Shown piece by piece: positions 1 through 8,490 of a DNA stretch of 64,000 nucleotides. Below the pieces are notes generated by a model. The model did not search any database and had not been told where the DNA came from. It saw only the letters and a list, made by a program, of their open reading frames with translations. Every line of letters begins with the position of its first letter. Within the stretch, counting starts at the first letter, position 1. The stretch comes from JAFAXD01 sp963816775 (lineage in GTDB: Bacteria > Pseudomonadota > Alphaproteobacteria > Rhizobiales > Xanthobacteraceae): the NCBI GenBank assembly GCA_963816775.1, contig CAWFLX010000006.1, positions 1 through 64,000 on the forward strand, written 5' to 3'. A program made the translations under genes and the position numbers.

Positions 1-704
1 CTGAGACTATCCGGCGCGATATCGCAATCATTCAGAGAGAGCTGGCGGTCGATGCGCTTGAATTCTTCTGTCTAACGCCACTGCCCGGCTCGGAGGACCA
101 CCAAGTCCTTTGGAACAACGGCATTGCGATGGATTCAGACCTCAACCGATACGACGTGGAACACGTGTGCACCGCCCATGCCAAAATGACCAAGACGGAA
201 TGGGAAGAAATTTATCGCGAAGCCTGGTCGCTGTATTACACGCCGGAACACATGGCGACGGTCCTGCGTCGCGCGGCGGCAACCGGTGTTCCGATGAACA
301 GTCTCGTCAAGGCGCTGGTCCCGTTTGCGACGACGGCCAGGCTCGAGAAGGTGCATCCGCTTCAAGGAGGTCTGTTTCGCATCAAGCGTCGCTCGGAGCG
401 CCGGCCCGGGTTGCCGCGCGAAAACGTCGCGGTATTTTGGCTGCGCTTTGCTTGGGAAACACTGACCAAGCACGTCATCCTCGCTGGCACGATCGGGCGG
501 CTCCTCCTGCTAAAGACGGCCATATCACGCAATCCGTACGCCAAAGCCTACAGCGATCAGTCGCTGGTGGCAGGCGATGAGGACGTGACGCTTGATCTGC
601 TTACCAAGACGACCGGGGCGTCTGCCGCGGTCGCACATATCAAGAAGGTCGCCGAATTGACCAGTGTCGGCCAAGGCGCGACGCGAGCGGCACGAATCGT
701 CTGA
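1..704 (+). CDS. Radical SAM protein, C-terminal part (5' end outside window)
   Basis: The reading frame is open from base 3 to the stop at 704, so the gene starts upstream of the window and only about 233 C-terminal residues are seen. The segment FFCLTPLPGSEDH followed by a W-N-G...MDSDLNRYDVEHVCTAHAKM stretch matches, from memory, the region after the TIM barrel in B12-binding-domain radical SAM proteins of rhizobia. The Cx3CxxC cluster and the cobalamin domain would lie upstream and cannot be checked. The substrate is unknown. The tail after about residue 120 is basic and poorly recognisable. The first ATG inside the window (129) is internal and not the start. Confidence 0.72.
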   Translation, partial: ETIRRDIAIIQRELAVDALEFFCLTPLPGSEDHQVLWNNGIAMDSDLNRYDVEHVCTAHAKMTKTEWEEIYREAWSLYYTPEHMATVLRRAAATGVPMNSLVKALVPFATTARLEKVHPLQGGLFRIKRRSERRPGLPRENVAVFWLRFAWETLTKHVILAGTIGRLLLLKTAISRNPYAKAYSDQSLVAGDEDVTLDLLTKTTGASAAVAHIKKVAELTSVGQGATRAARIV

Positions 705-925
705 TCCAGGGGGATCCGAGTGGGTTTTGCCGGCTAGCGTTTGGCCAATGTCTGGAATTGGCACTTAGCGGACATTCCGCAGCAGGCGGGTCGGTGCCGA
801 TTGGAAGCTGTGAAGCGGACTATGCGAGATGACCTCGCTGCACCGAGCCCACGCTTAAGTTGTCACGTGACCGCGCAGCCGGCGCGAGTTTCCCAAATGA
901 CGAAAACAACACCCAATTGGCAAGT

Positions 926-1324
926 CTAACCGAGGGCCTTCGCCCCGGCTTCCGCAATCTGTTCGTCTTCGTGCGATTGCACGCCCGAAACGCCGATCGC
1001 TCCAACGCAATCGTTCTCGTGCGTCAGCGGAACGCCCCCCTGGATCAGAATGCCCGCAGGGAAGCCGGCAAAGGCGGGACGCTCTTTCACGCGGTCCTCA
1101 AAAAACTTGCTCGGCCGCTTGGTCATGGCCGAAGTGCGCGCCTTGCCCATGGAGACTTCAGCCGTAATCGCCGTCGCACCGTCCATCCGCACGAAGCCGA
1201 GCAGGAACCCGCCGTCATCCACGATCGAGATGGATACCGCCCATTTGTTCTTGGCGGCCTCTGCCTCGCAAGCAGCGAGAACTTTCTTCACATCGGACGA
1301 GGTGAGGCATTGCTTGGTGCGCAT
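926..1324 (-). CDS. GlcG/HbpS-type (DUF336) small protein
   Basis: This 132-residue protein has the hallmarks of the GlcG/HbpS family: a SIVDDGGFLLGFVRMDGA core near residues 35-55, a KARTSAMTKRPS segment in the middle, and a glycine-rich GILIQGGVPL...VGAIGVSG end. Members bind haem or are encoded beside glycolate and other oxidation genes; the role here is not set by context. The ATG at 1324 is chosen over a longer open frame because GGAGG lies seven bases upstream and the family usually begins just before the first helix. It is divergent from the Bug receptor at 1604. Confidence 0.85.
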   Translation of the reverse strand: MRTKQCLTSSDVKKVLAACEAEAAKNKWAVSISIVDDGGFLLGFVRMDGATAITAEVSMGKARTSAMTKRPSKFFEDRVKERPAFAGFPAGILIQGGVPLTHENDCVGAIGVSGVQSHEDEQIAEAGAKALG

Positions 1325-1603
1325 AAGCGTTCCTCCAATAGAATTGAAGAAGATAGGGTTGGACTTGCTCCGATTCGTACAGGACGAGAGGCTGGGATCA
1401 GCGGTCCCCTCAAAGCCCGGACGCCAATTCAATCTGGATTTGTTCGCATGGGCAACGCCGAACTGCTTCGGGTTGGTGCGAATGTCGGTCTCACGACTCG
1501 CCTGCTTTTGCCGAGAGGCACGTCCAGCGGATCTGTGTGCCGCATTGACACGTCTATGCGGGGGCGATAGCGAGTCCAAGAGAACATTCCGAGGAACCCG
1601 CCC

Positions 1604-2551
1604 ATGCGACGCCTGATCGTGGCCGCCGGTCTTGTCTTATTCTCGCTCGTTTCGGCTCAGGCTGATTCTTGGCCGCAGCGCAACGTCACTTTCATCCTGC
1701 CTCTCGGCGCGGGCAGCGGTGTCGATGTCACATCGCGCCTGATCGCCGATAAGCTGTCGGCCAAGTGGGGCAAGCCGGTCGTCATCGAAAACCGGCCCGG
1801 CGGCGATGCTATGGTCGCGATCAGTGCCTTCTTGTCGGCGACGGACGGCCACACTTTGTTCATGGCGCCGACCTCGACCTTCACCGCGCATCCACTGTTG
1901 CACGCGAAATTGCCCTACGAGATCTCGGACCTCGTACCGATCGCCCGAGCGACCAACACCCTGATCGCCATCGGCGTCCCGGCATCGCTTGGCGTGAATT
2001 CGCTTGCCGAGTTCGTGAAGCTCGCGAAGGACAAGCCGGGCTCGCTCAATTATGCCGGCACCACGGGAGCCGTGGATTTTGTCGTGTCCGGCTTCCTGAA
2101 GGAATCCGGGGTCGACGTCGCCAAAGTCCCCTATAAAGACGGGGTGCAGGCGTTGAACGATCTCGCCGAAGGGCGGATCCAGATTTATAGCGCCGCTTAC
2201 GCGATCATGCGGCCGCAAGTCGAAGCCGGGAAGGTAAAGGTGCTCGCGCTGATGAATAAGGAGCGCGCAGCGTCGCTACCCAACATCCCGACCGCGAAGG
2301 AGTCCGGCTTTCCCTCGCTGACACTCGATGGCCTAGTTGGCTTGTTCGGGCAAAGGCAAATGTCGGCCGAATTGCGTGATCGTATTTCTGCGGACCTCGT
2401 GGAAGTCACTAACGACCCCGAGTTCTCCAAGCGCGTGACCGCGACTGGGCAGGTCGTGCGGCCGGGCAATGCGGCCGAGTTTGCAGCCGAAATTGACGAA
2501 CAGCGCAATCGCATCGCGCAAGCGGCTAAGGCTGCTGGGTTGGCCCAGTAA
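1604..2551 (+). CDS. Bug-family tripartite tricarboxylate transporter receptor 1
   Basis: This is a periplasmic solute receptor of the Bug/TctC family, 315 residues. A Sec signal peptide (residues 1-20, ending SAQA) precedes the mature start DSWPQRNVTFILPLGAGSGVDV, the usual first strand and ligand loop. VIENRPGG near residue 63 and the NIPTAKESGFPSL motif near 230 are family hallmarks. GAGGAA lies about seven bases before the ATG. No TctA or TctB membrane subunit is in the window, so the ligand and the transport partner are unknown. The gene converges on the next receptor gene. Confidence 0.93.
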   Translation: MRRLIVAAGLVLFSLVSAQADSWPQRNVTFILPLGAGSGVDVTSRLIADKLSAKWGKPVVIENRPGGDAMVAISAFLSATDGHTLFMAPTSTFTAHPLLHAKLPYEISDLVPIARATNTLIAIGVPASLGVNSLAEFVKLAKDKPGSLNYAGTTGAVDFVVSGFLKESGVDVAKVPYKDGVQALNDLAEGRIQIYSAAYAIMRPQVEAGKVKVLALMNKERAASLPNIPTAKESGFPSLTLDGLVGLFGQRQMSAELRDRISADLVEVTNDPEFSKRVTATGQVVRPGNAAEFAAEIDEQRNRIAQAAKAAGLAQ

Positions 2552-2624
2552 AGCTGTCTTCGGCGGAGCCAAAGCCCAGCGCGGCCTCGATCTCGCGCGA
2601 GCCAAAGCCTGACGAACAGCTACA

Positions 2625-3647
2625 CTAATTGGCCTGGATGTGCGCCGCTCTGACTAAAGGCGTGTTGATGGCGATCTCAGTTCGCACCAACGTGTCTAGA
2701 TCAGCCGGCTCCATATCCATCGGATCGACGCCAAGTCCGGTCAGTTTATCGTGCAGGCTGGCGCCTTCTAAAATTTTATGCGTGACGTTGTGGAGCCTTT
2801 CCACGATCGGACCCGGCGTCTTAGCCCGAGCAAATATTGCAACCCAGAAAGTGTAATCGGAATTGGCGAAGCCCGCCTCGAGGGTCGTTGGCACGTCGGG
2901 AAGCGCAGCAGCGCGCTTCGGCGTGCTCACTGCGAGTGCAACGAGCTTCCCGTCGCGGATGAGTGGGAGGAGCGAGGCCAAGGGCCCCAAGAAGAAATCG
3001 ACCCGTCCGGTCATTACTTCGGTAGAGGCTTCCGGCGTCCCGCGGAACGGCACGTGCACGCCTTCCAACCCCGCACTGAGACGAAAGCGCTCGACGGCGA
3101 AGTGGGTGGCACTTCCGATGCCGGCGGAGGCGTAGGTCATCATGCCTGGCCTGGCTTTGGCCGCGGCGACCAGATCATTCACCGTGTGGAAGCCTTTGGA
3201 CGGGGACACCACCAGAACGTTGGGCAGACTTCCAAGCGGAATCACCCCGGTGAAATCCTGCACGGTATCGTAGGGCACTTTCGGATAGAGAGCGGGGATG
3301 ATCGTGTGAGACGACGAGCTGACCAGAAGCGAATATCCGTCAGGGTCGGCTTTTGCGACCATCCCGGCGCCAATCATGCCGCCGGCGCCGGCACGGTTTT
3401 CGACGATGATCGACTGACCGAGTTCGTGTGACAGCGGCTCGAAGACCGTGCGCGCAACAATGTCAGTCGCACTCCCGGCCGTGAATGGCACTATGGCGTG
3501 GATCGGTTTGAGGGGCCAGTCCTGCGCACCGTCCTGCGCCTGTGCCCGCGAAAGCAGGGAGTCGCCGCCTCTTGGCATGGCCGCGCAGAGGACACCTAAC
3601 AACAATGCCACGATCAGAAGGTTGCTGCACCGGTATGTTAGTTTCAT
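2625..3647 (-). CDS. Bug-family tripartite tricarboxylate transporter receptor 2
   Basis: A second Bug/TctC periplasmic receptor, about 340 residues. Hallmarks include KPIHAIVPFTAGSATDIVAR after the signal sequence, VENRAGAGGMIGAG, ADPDGYSLL, VHVPFRGTPEA and the LPDVPTTLEAGF motif. The start at 3647 (MKLTYRC) gives a conventional signal peptide; an ATG five codons upstream (3662) is equally possible. It lies tail-to-tail with receptor 1 with about 70 bases between stops and appears monocistronic. Sequence divergence from receptor 1 argues for a different ligand rather than recent duplication. Confidence 0.93.
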   Translation of the reverse strand: MKLTYRCSNLLIVALLLGVLCAAMPRGGDSLLSRAQAQDGAQDWPLKPIHAIVPFTAGSATDIVARTVFEPLSHELGQSIIVENRAGAGGMIGAGMVAKADPDGYSLLVSSSSHTIIPALYPKVPYDTVQDFTGVIPLGSLPNVLVVSPSKGFHTVNDLVAAAKARPGMMTYASAGIGSATHFAVERFRLSAGLEGVHVPFRGTPEASTEVMTGRVDFFLGPLASLLPLIRDGKLVALAVSTPKRAAALPDVPTTLEAGFANSDYTFWVAIFARAKTPGPIVERLHNVTHKILEGASLHDKLTGLGVDPMDMEPADLDTLVRTEIAINTPLVRAAHIQAN

Positions 3648-3825
3648 CAGCTGTTGTCCCACGACATGTTGCGAGTCCGCTCTGCCTTAGTAATAGCTTC
3701 GACGAAAGGACCAGACGCATCAACGGATGCGATCCTTATTCGAACCTATGATGCGGGTTGCCCGCCCGGACGGCGTGCTAGTCGGCCTTGTCACCTGCAG
3801 GCGTGTTGGCCCGTACAATTGAATT

Positions 3826-4035
3826 TCAATCTGCTCCCAACATGACAGCTTGTGTTTCGGGAGCGGGTCCTTGCGCGCGTTCAATCATTACGGTGAGGCC
3901 TAACACATGAAGGACAGCGAAAAAGACGAAACCTGCGATGAGGAGGATGCGGTGACGGTAACAACGGATTTCGCGAGCCGCTTGGCGTCGGCGCGATTCG
4001 TGTAGCGCCCCAAGAAAGTCTGACACGTCTCCCAT
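3826..4035 (-). CDS. Small single-pass membrane protein, hypothetical
   Basis: A 69-residue protein with a basic N-terminal half (ESRRRQAAREIRCYRHR, about residues 13-29), one hydrophobic segment (ILLIAGFVFFAVLHVLGLTV, residues 30-49) and a short polar tail. GGAGG sits six bases upstream of the ATG, a strong ribosome binding site that makes translation plausible. Short proteins with an ESRRRQA..EI..YRH pattern are common in Bradyrhizobium and relatives. No function can be assigned. It occupies the otherwise empty gap between two receptor genes and is transcribed toward receptor 2. Confidence 0.5.
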   Translation of the reverse strand: MGDVSDFLGALHESRRRQAAREIRCYRHRILLIAGFVFFAVLHVLGLTVMIERAQGPAPETQAVMLGAD

Positions 4036-4239
4036 CCGACCCTCCGAGACCAGACAAAGTTCGGGTCTGGACTATGGATATAAAAAAGGCCGTGTCGTCA
4101 TCCAAATGGATGATACGGTGTTTGGCTATTGGCTTTCCGAATTCGAGGATGACCGTGCCGCTCGCGGAGCGTTATGGCGGTTTGCGCTATCATCTCAAAC
4201 TACCAACCGCTATCGAGGTGGCCAACGTGAGGAGGACCG

Positions 4240-5262
4240 ATGGGAAGTCAACGCGTTTCTGCGCCGACCCGAGGGTTGAGATCTCTGCTTGTGGCCTCGC
4301 TGTGCGCCGGATGGGCGCTTCCCCTTATCGGCTCCGCGACCGCCCAATCACAAGCCCAGACCTTTCCGAGCCGGCCGATTAAAGTGATCGTGCCCTTCCC
4401 GGCGGGCGGACCGACCGACGGCATGGCACGCATCATTTCGGATCGGCTCGGGACGGTGCTGGGACAGAGCATCGTAATCGAGAACCGTGGGGGCGGCGCC
4501 GGCGGCAGTGTTGGCGCGAAGGTGGTCGCGACCGCTGATCCTGACGGCTACACCATTCTGATGACGCCAGGAGGGTCGCTGACAACAGGCCCGGCGGTGC
4601 ACAAAAATATCGGCTACGACCCGTTCAAGGATTTTACGCCGGTCGCCAAGCTCATCGAAACGCCGCAATACATTTGCGTTCATCCGGACCTGCCGGTGAA
4701 ATCGCTGGCCGAGGTCGCGGCTTACGCCAAAGCCAATCCGGGCAAGCTCAGTTGGGGTTCGCAGGGGTTCGGCACAGGGACGCACCTGCTTGCCGAGTTG
4801 TTCAAACTCGAAACCGGGGCCAACTTCGTGCACGTGCCCTACCGCGGCACGGCGCCGATGCTTGCTGCCTTGCTGGCTGGCGAGATTCAGATCGCCACCG
4901 ACCCCAGCACGACTGTCCTGCCGCACATCCAATCCGGTGCGGTGCGGCCGATCGCCGTCACCATGGTCGCGCGCTCCGCGAAATTGCCCGACGTGCCGAC
5001 CACGGCAGAAGCAGGCTATCCGAAGCTGGTCGCGCCATTCTGGCTCGGCGTGGTCGCGCCGGCCGGAACCCCCGCGGATGTCGTCGACAAGCTCAATGCC
5101 GCTTTTCGCGAGAGTCTGAATGATCCTGCGACGCGCGCTCGGCTCGATGCGCTCGGCGCCGACGTCAAGATCGGAACGCCGCGAGAGTTCGGTGAATTGC
5201 TCGCCGATGAGTATGCGCTGTGGGCCGCGGTCGTGAAGGCCGCCAACGTCAAGGTGGAGTGA
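4240..5262 (+). CDS. Bug-family tripartite tricarboxylate transporter receptor 3
   Basis: A 340-residue Bug/TctC periplasmic receptor. The signal peptide is long (about 36 residues, ending SATAQ). It is followed by FPSRPIKVIVPFPAGGPTDGMAR, VIENRGGGAGG, ADPDGYTILM, FVHVPYRGTAPML and LPDVPTTAEAGYPKL, which together are an unusually complete set of family motifs. A GAGGAGG sequence lies just before the ATG. With receptors 1 and 2 it forms a cluster of three orphan receptor genes that lacks any transporter membrane component, so these proteins either share a remote TctAB pair or act as sensors. Confidence 0.95.
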   Translation: MGSQRVSAPTRGLRSLLVASLCAGWALPLIGSATAQSQAQTFPSRPIKVIVPFPAGGPTDGMARIISDRLGTVLGQSIVIENRGGGAGGSVGAKVVATADPDGYTILMTPGGSLTTGPAVHKNIGYDPFKDFTPVAKLIETPQYICVHPDLPVKSLAEVAAYAKANPGKLSWGSQGFGTGTHLLAELFKLETGANFVHVPYRGTAPMLAALLAGEIQIATDPSTTVLPHIQSGAVRPIAVTMVARSAKLPDVPTTAEAGYPKLVAPFWLGVVAPAGTPADVVDKLNAAFRESLNDPATRARLDALGADVKIGTPREFGELLADEYALWAAVVKAANVKVE

Positions 5263-5831
5263 AAACTTGACGGATGAATTTTGTCGGTAACGCTGTTTGA
5301 TAATGCCTCGAACGGCATTCTCAATCGCTAGAAACTGACGCTCAAGGCCTTCGAAGCGCGCGGCAAGCAGCCTAAACCTGTTCAATCTTGACCAGTCTCG
5401 CGCCTCACCATGCGATAAAAACACCTTTGGGCGGGGAGGGAAGCCCGGTGCCCGTACACCAAGGTCGTAGATGATTTTGCTCGCTGTGGATTGCGCGGAT
5501 CGCAACGGGGCGGCGATCGAGCCTGTTCGCAGCGAGGGCGACTGTCGCGCATTTTACTCAGATTTGGTCGCGGCGTGCGGGCCGAATATTCTGACAATGA
5601 GAAAGCCCAGACGTCGCTGCAAGGCAGATCAAAAAGAAAAATCAAAGAACGCCACCGAGGCGCCAAGGGCGAGCCAGTGACGCAATGATTCGAACAAGTT
5701 ATGTTGAGCTTGCCGGTCGACGGGGCAGTGTTTTCGCCCATTGTGAAGACAGCGGGGAGTGGCGCAAATCGACCCGAAGAGGCTGACGGCGGCCCGAGTC
5801 CGCTCCCCGCGGACCGGGGCCGCTAGTTGTT
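5263..5831. other. Gap without a supported gene
   Basis: No frame here combines a good start, a ribosome binding site and recognisable protein. A short frame at 5471-5680 is lysine/arginine rich and ends without similarity I can name. A small inverted repeat (GTCCGC/GCGGAC, 5798-5814) lies just before the next small gene and could be a weak terminator or part of its leader. Confidence 0.4.
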
Positions 5832-6035
5832 TTGCCGGAGAGGACATGCCGGGGCGGTCGTCATCCGGATTTGCTTAGGGAGTTGGCCGCTGAATGCGTT
5901 GCGCTAGCGGAGCGCACCGTCGATCCGGACTATCGCGTCGAACTTCTGATGATTGCCCAAAAATGGGTCGCAATGGCGAACGATCGCGAAGCGGTAGCTC
6001 AGCTGTCGGATGCGATAAGCTTGGCGCCAAAGTAG
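5832..6035 (+). CDS. Small helical hypothetical protein
   Basis: A 67-residue frame whose core LLRELAAECVALAERTVDPDYRVELLMIAQKWVAMAN resembles short all-helical proteins common in Bradyrhizobium (compare the protein at 29496-29684, RAQRYLAMAQTTPDQRI...LLAAAYLEMA). The annotated start is a TTG; the true start is uncertain because no ATG precedes the conserved part. No function is known. Confidence 0.5.
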   Translation: MPERTCRGGRHPDLLRELAAECVALAERTVDPDYRVELLMIAQKWVAMANDREAVAQLSDAISLAPK

Positions 6036-6075
6036 GCCGCGTTAGCAAAAACGACGGGTTACTGGATTTCCTTGC

Positions 6076-6270
6076 ATGGCCCACACGTTCGCGATCGGTG
6101 ACAACGTGCAATTTCATCCCGCCGCAAGTCGAACAATCGATGTGGCTCGTGGACCGTACGTCGTGACGAAACGGTTTCCAGGACCCGGCGGTAAGTTTCA
6201 GTACCGGATCAAACATCCGACCGAGCCGCACGAGCGCATCGCTCGGGAAAGCGAGCTGAGCGGGGCGTAA
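6076..6270 (+). CDS. Small conserved hypothetical protein
   Basis: A 64-residue protein: MAHTFAIGDNVQF, then VARGPYVVTKRFPG, then FQYRIKHPTEPHERIARESEL. The layout (a short hydrophilic all-beta domain with a central RG-x-Y/F and a terminal R-x-x-x-E-x-L) matches small conserved proteins I recall from Hyphomicrobiales, possibly an SH3-like fold. It starts 40 bases after the previous small gene and may be co-transcribed with it. Function unknown. Confidence 0.65.
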   Translation: MAHTFAIGDNVQFHPAASRTIDVARGPYVVTKRFPGPGGKFQYRIKHPTEPHERIARESELSGA

Positions 6271-6563
6271 CGAATATGCTCTACGACGATTGGAGATTGG
6301 GGTCCATCAGCGGAGACGGCGGGGCGTTTGGCCGCTCCTTCGCGAATCGATGAGGCGCAGGCACGGACGATCTCCTCCACCTCGTCGTCGTAGCACCGGC
6401 TTGCATTGTTCAAACTGGCCCGGCCGGCAAGCCACGCGAGGGTGGATTTCGGACCACCGGTTTTTGACTGAGCGATATTGAACAGCTTGATTCCGATTGC
6501 AGTGCAATATTTCTGGCGGAGTGGCGTCAAATTGAGGGGAGTTTCATGCATACGTCGCAACCT

Positions 6564-6664
6564 ACCACTCTAACCAAATACCCAATTGGCATGAGGGAGC
6601 CGCGTGCGTTTGCCCACCACTCTAACCAAATACCCAATTGGCATGAGGGAGCCGCGTGCGTTTG
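6564..6664. repeat. 52-bp tandem duplication (two copies, 49 bp identical)
   Basis: Bases 6564-6612 recur exactly at 6616-6664, a period of 52 bases. Both copies read PTTLTKYPIGMREPRAF in their own frame. The period is not a multiple of three, so the second copy shifts the frame relative to the ATG at 6546. Confidence 0.97.
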
Positions 6665-6897
6665 GTGTCGAAGATCGCCCCCCGTGCCCCTCCTGCGCCG
6701 CAGAGATGCACTTGTCCCGTCGTTCCCCGAAGGCCGGCGACCATGCCTACGAAGTGCAAATCTTCTCCTGTATGAAATGCAACGCCGAAATTACGCGGAA
6801 TGCCGACCGCGAAGGAAAGCCGCACCCCCCACAGGCCGTCTTGATCAAATTGGAAACGCCTGTCTCGAAGCATATGCGCGTGGCGATGAGTGAATGA
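6643..6897 (+). CDS. Small zinc-ribbon-like protein, 5' end disturbed by tandem duplication
   Basis: The protein carries two Cys-x2-Cys knuckles, CPSC near residue 14 and CMKC near residue 44, separated by a HLSRRSPKAGDHAYEVQIFS stretch, so it is probably a zinc-binding ribbon. The likely ancestral start is the ATG at 6546, which has a strong AGGGGAG site four bases upstream, but the 52-bp duplication puts that ATG out of frame. Translation would now have to begin inside copy 2 (ATG 6643) or at GTG 6604, neither with a good ribosome binding site. The stop overlaps the next ATG (ATGA at 6894), suggesting coupled translation. Confidence 0.6.
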   Translation: MREPRAFGVEDRPPCPSCAAEMHLSRRSPKAGDHAYEVQIFSCMKCNAEITRNADREGKPHPPQAVLIKLETPVSKHMRVAMSE

Positions 6898-7169
6898 AGC
6901 TCGAGCAACCACCTGGCCCACCTGCGACGCTCGGCGAAGTGCGGTGGCTCGACGCGCGTTCTCTGTTGGCTTCCTGTAAAGCGTGCGCGCATGAGACCGT
7001 TCTCAACGTCGAGGCGCTAGCCGACTCCGTGCCGCTGTCTTGGTTTGCCACACGCTTCGTATGCAGGTGCTGTAACGCCGTCGGCGCTCATATTCTCCCG
7101 TGCTGGACGGACGAGCCCGGACCGCGACGACGTCTTCGGGACACTGACGGCCGTATTTTGTTGGGATGA
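6894..7169 (+). CDS. Small cysteine-rich protein with two Cys-pair knuckles
   Basis: A 91-residue protein. After a proline-rich start come VRWLDARSLLASCKACAHETVLNVEAL (residues 17-42) and FATRFVCRCCNAVGAHILPCW (residues 51-71). The CKAC and CRCC pairs look like a zinc ribbon, and similar short proteins are frequent in Bradyrhizobium. The ATG overlaps the stop of the preceding zinc-ribbon gene by four bases. The pair is probably one operon of two metal-binding proteins of unknown role. The tail after about residue 77 is arginine-rich and may be unstructured. Confidence 0.62.
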   Translation: MKLEQPPGPPATLGEVRWLDARSLLASCKACAHETVLNVEALADSVPLSWFATRFVCRCCNAVGAHILPCWTDEPGPRRRLRDTDGRILLG

Positions 7170-7279
7170 GCAAGCCGTCATGACCGCAGTCGGAATAGGC
7201 AATTTCGGCGCTGCGCCAGCCCGGACGTTCTGGCCCGTATCAGGACAATAGCGGCGAATGGGGGGACGAGGCCCCGATT

Positions 7280-7555
7280 ATGGCAAAAGTTCTACATTTC
7301 GGGGCTGTTGTGGTTTGTCTCTTCGCGCCAAACGTATTCGCGCAAGATGATCCGCTTCCGCCCAACACCGTTCCTTGTGAGGCCTTCAAAAAGAATCCGA
7401 ACGGTGATTGGATAGTTCAGGCCGATGTTTCATTTGACGCCGCCGGTTTAAGCGCGGCGATGAAAAGATACACGATAATCAATTCGGAGAATTATACCCA
7501 CAGTGGCCTAAACCTGTACAAGCTACTTGAGAGAAAATGTAGCTCACGCGGCTGA
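7280..7555 (+). CDS. Small secreted hypothetical protein
   Basis: A 91-residue protein with a clear Sec signal peptide (MAKVLHFGAVVVCLFAPNVFA, cleavage near residue 21). The mature part is about 70 residues with two cysteines (VPCEAF and ERKCSS) that could form a disulfide in the periplasm. No family is recognised. It lies in the run of small genes between 5.8 and 7.9 kb and has no obvious operon partner. Confidence 0.6.
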   Translation: MAKVLHFGAVVVCLFAPNVFAQDDPLPPNTVPCEAFKKNPNGDWIVQADVSFDAAGLSAAMKRYTIINSENYTHSGLNLYKLLERKCSSRG

Positions 7556-7600
7556 GAAGCGATGGCGTGACTGCTCAACTAATCCACTTTGCAGAACGAG

Positions 7601-7858
7601 ATGCCGGAGGCGTTCGAATTGAGAGACGCCACGGCGAACACCGACAATGCCTGGACGGGATGGATGGTCGAGGTGCGCAGCGTCGGTACTTCGGAGAGCC
7701 GATTTGCCGTCATCGCGGAAAACAAAGGGCAGGCGACGGTCGTTGTGAGCAACCGCCTTCGGATCAGTAGTGACTTCGTGAAAATTGTAAGGATGTTAAC
7801 CGATCGCGAGTTGCGTGGCCTCGAATTGGAGGCGGGACAACTCAGAAGAATGAATTAG
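7601..7858 (+). CDS. Small hypothetical protein
   Basis: An 85-residue soluble protein starting MPEAFELRDATANTDNAWTGWMVEV. It ends in a basic/acidic helix (LTDRELRGLELEAGQLRRMN) preceded by SSDFVKIVRMLTDREL. The ATG at 7601 is preferred to a TTG four codons upstream. The 45-base gap from the preceding secreted protein allows co-transcription. No function or family is recognised. Confidence 0.45.
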   Translation: MPEAFELRDATANTDNAWTGWMVEVRSVGTSESRFAVIAENKGQATVVVSNRLRISSDFVKIVRMLTDRELRGLELEAGQLRRMN

Positions 7859-8490
7859 GCTGCGATCGGGATGTACAAATACTTTGATGCGTGTGGCCGA
7901 ACGTTGGGATCAGACTTGAGATCAAACGCCGGGGGTGCCGATCGCGCCGTCCGCCAATGCTCAGCTGTTGACTGCCACGCACTATATTTTCGTGCACAGC
8001 TTGTGGTGACGACTGTGCAGCCCAATATGAATAAGCGTAGGTCTCGCGCCGCCCCGCAAACGCAATGCGCCACACCGCTTTGCACCACAACGCAACGCTT
8101 TGCAATGCGACGCAGCCCAAGGCAACGTAAGGCCGTTTGGAGCAATCTTGGCGGCCTTCGTTTGCTTCTGTCCTAACTACTCAGGGGGGTCTTGGGTGAC
8201 CACTCCGCACCGAACGATGTTTCTGGATTCGGTGTACCTGCGCTCGGGGTCTAGGGGCGCCATGGAAAACCGTGCGATAGCCGTATTTGCGCATTAGTCG
8301 AATGTAGTCGCGACTTGTCAGTCTCAATTCCGAATTTTCCAATTTCCGTTTTAGAAGAGTCTGCCCACCCGAGACTCATTTGTCTTCGGCTGCGACCGGT
8401 TCGATAGTCGCGCGCGCCCTCAATCGCCTGCCAAGTTCGTCGGCATTTCGCCAGGTGGAAATAAAGAGGCGATGCGGTCGGTTTCGACAG
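7859..8490. other. Gap without a supported gene
   Basis: I find no convincing gene. Bases 8050-8118 are a low-complexity run built on CGCA, TTGC and CAACGC words. A hairpin (AAGGCCG 8129-8135 with CGGCCTT 8152-8158) followed by a T-rich stretch could be a weak terminator for the small genes upstream. The remainder up to the kinase stop at 8491 shows nothing. Confidence 0.4.

Noticed and set aside
705..925. Region with words resembling a widespread rhizobial intergenic repeat (TGGCACTTAGCGGACATTCCGC)
   Set aside because: The resemblance is from memory only and the unit is not repeated in this window, so it is not reported as a repeat.
4348..5505. Long minus-strand frame (385 codons) over receptor 3
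   Set aside because: Antisense to a gene with complete family motifs; composition is arginine-rich and shows no recognisable domain.
5471..5680. Plus-strand frame in the 5.3-5.8 kb gap
   Set aside because: No ribosome binding site, no recognisable domain, and composition like the non-coding strand.
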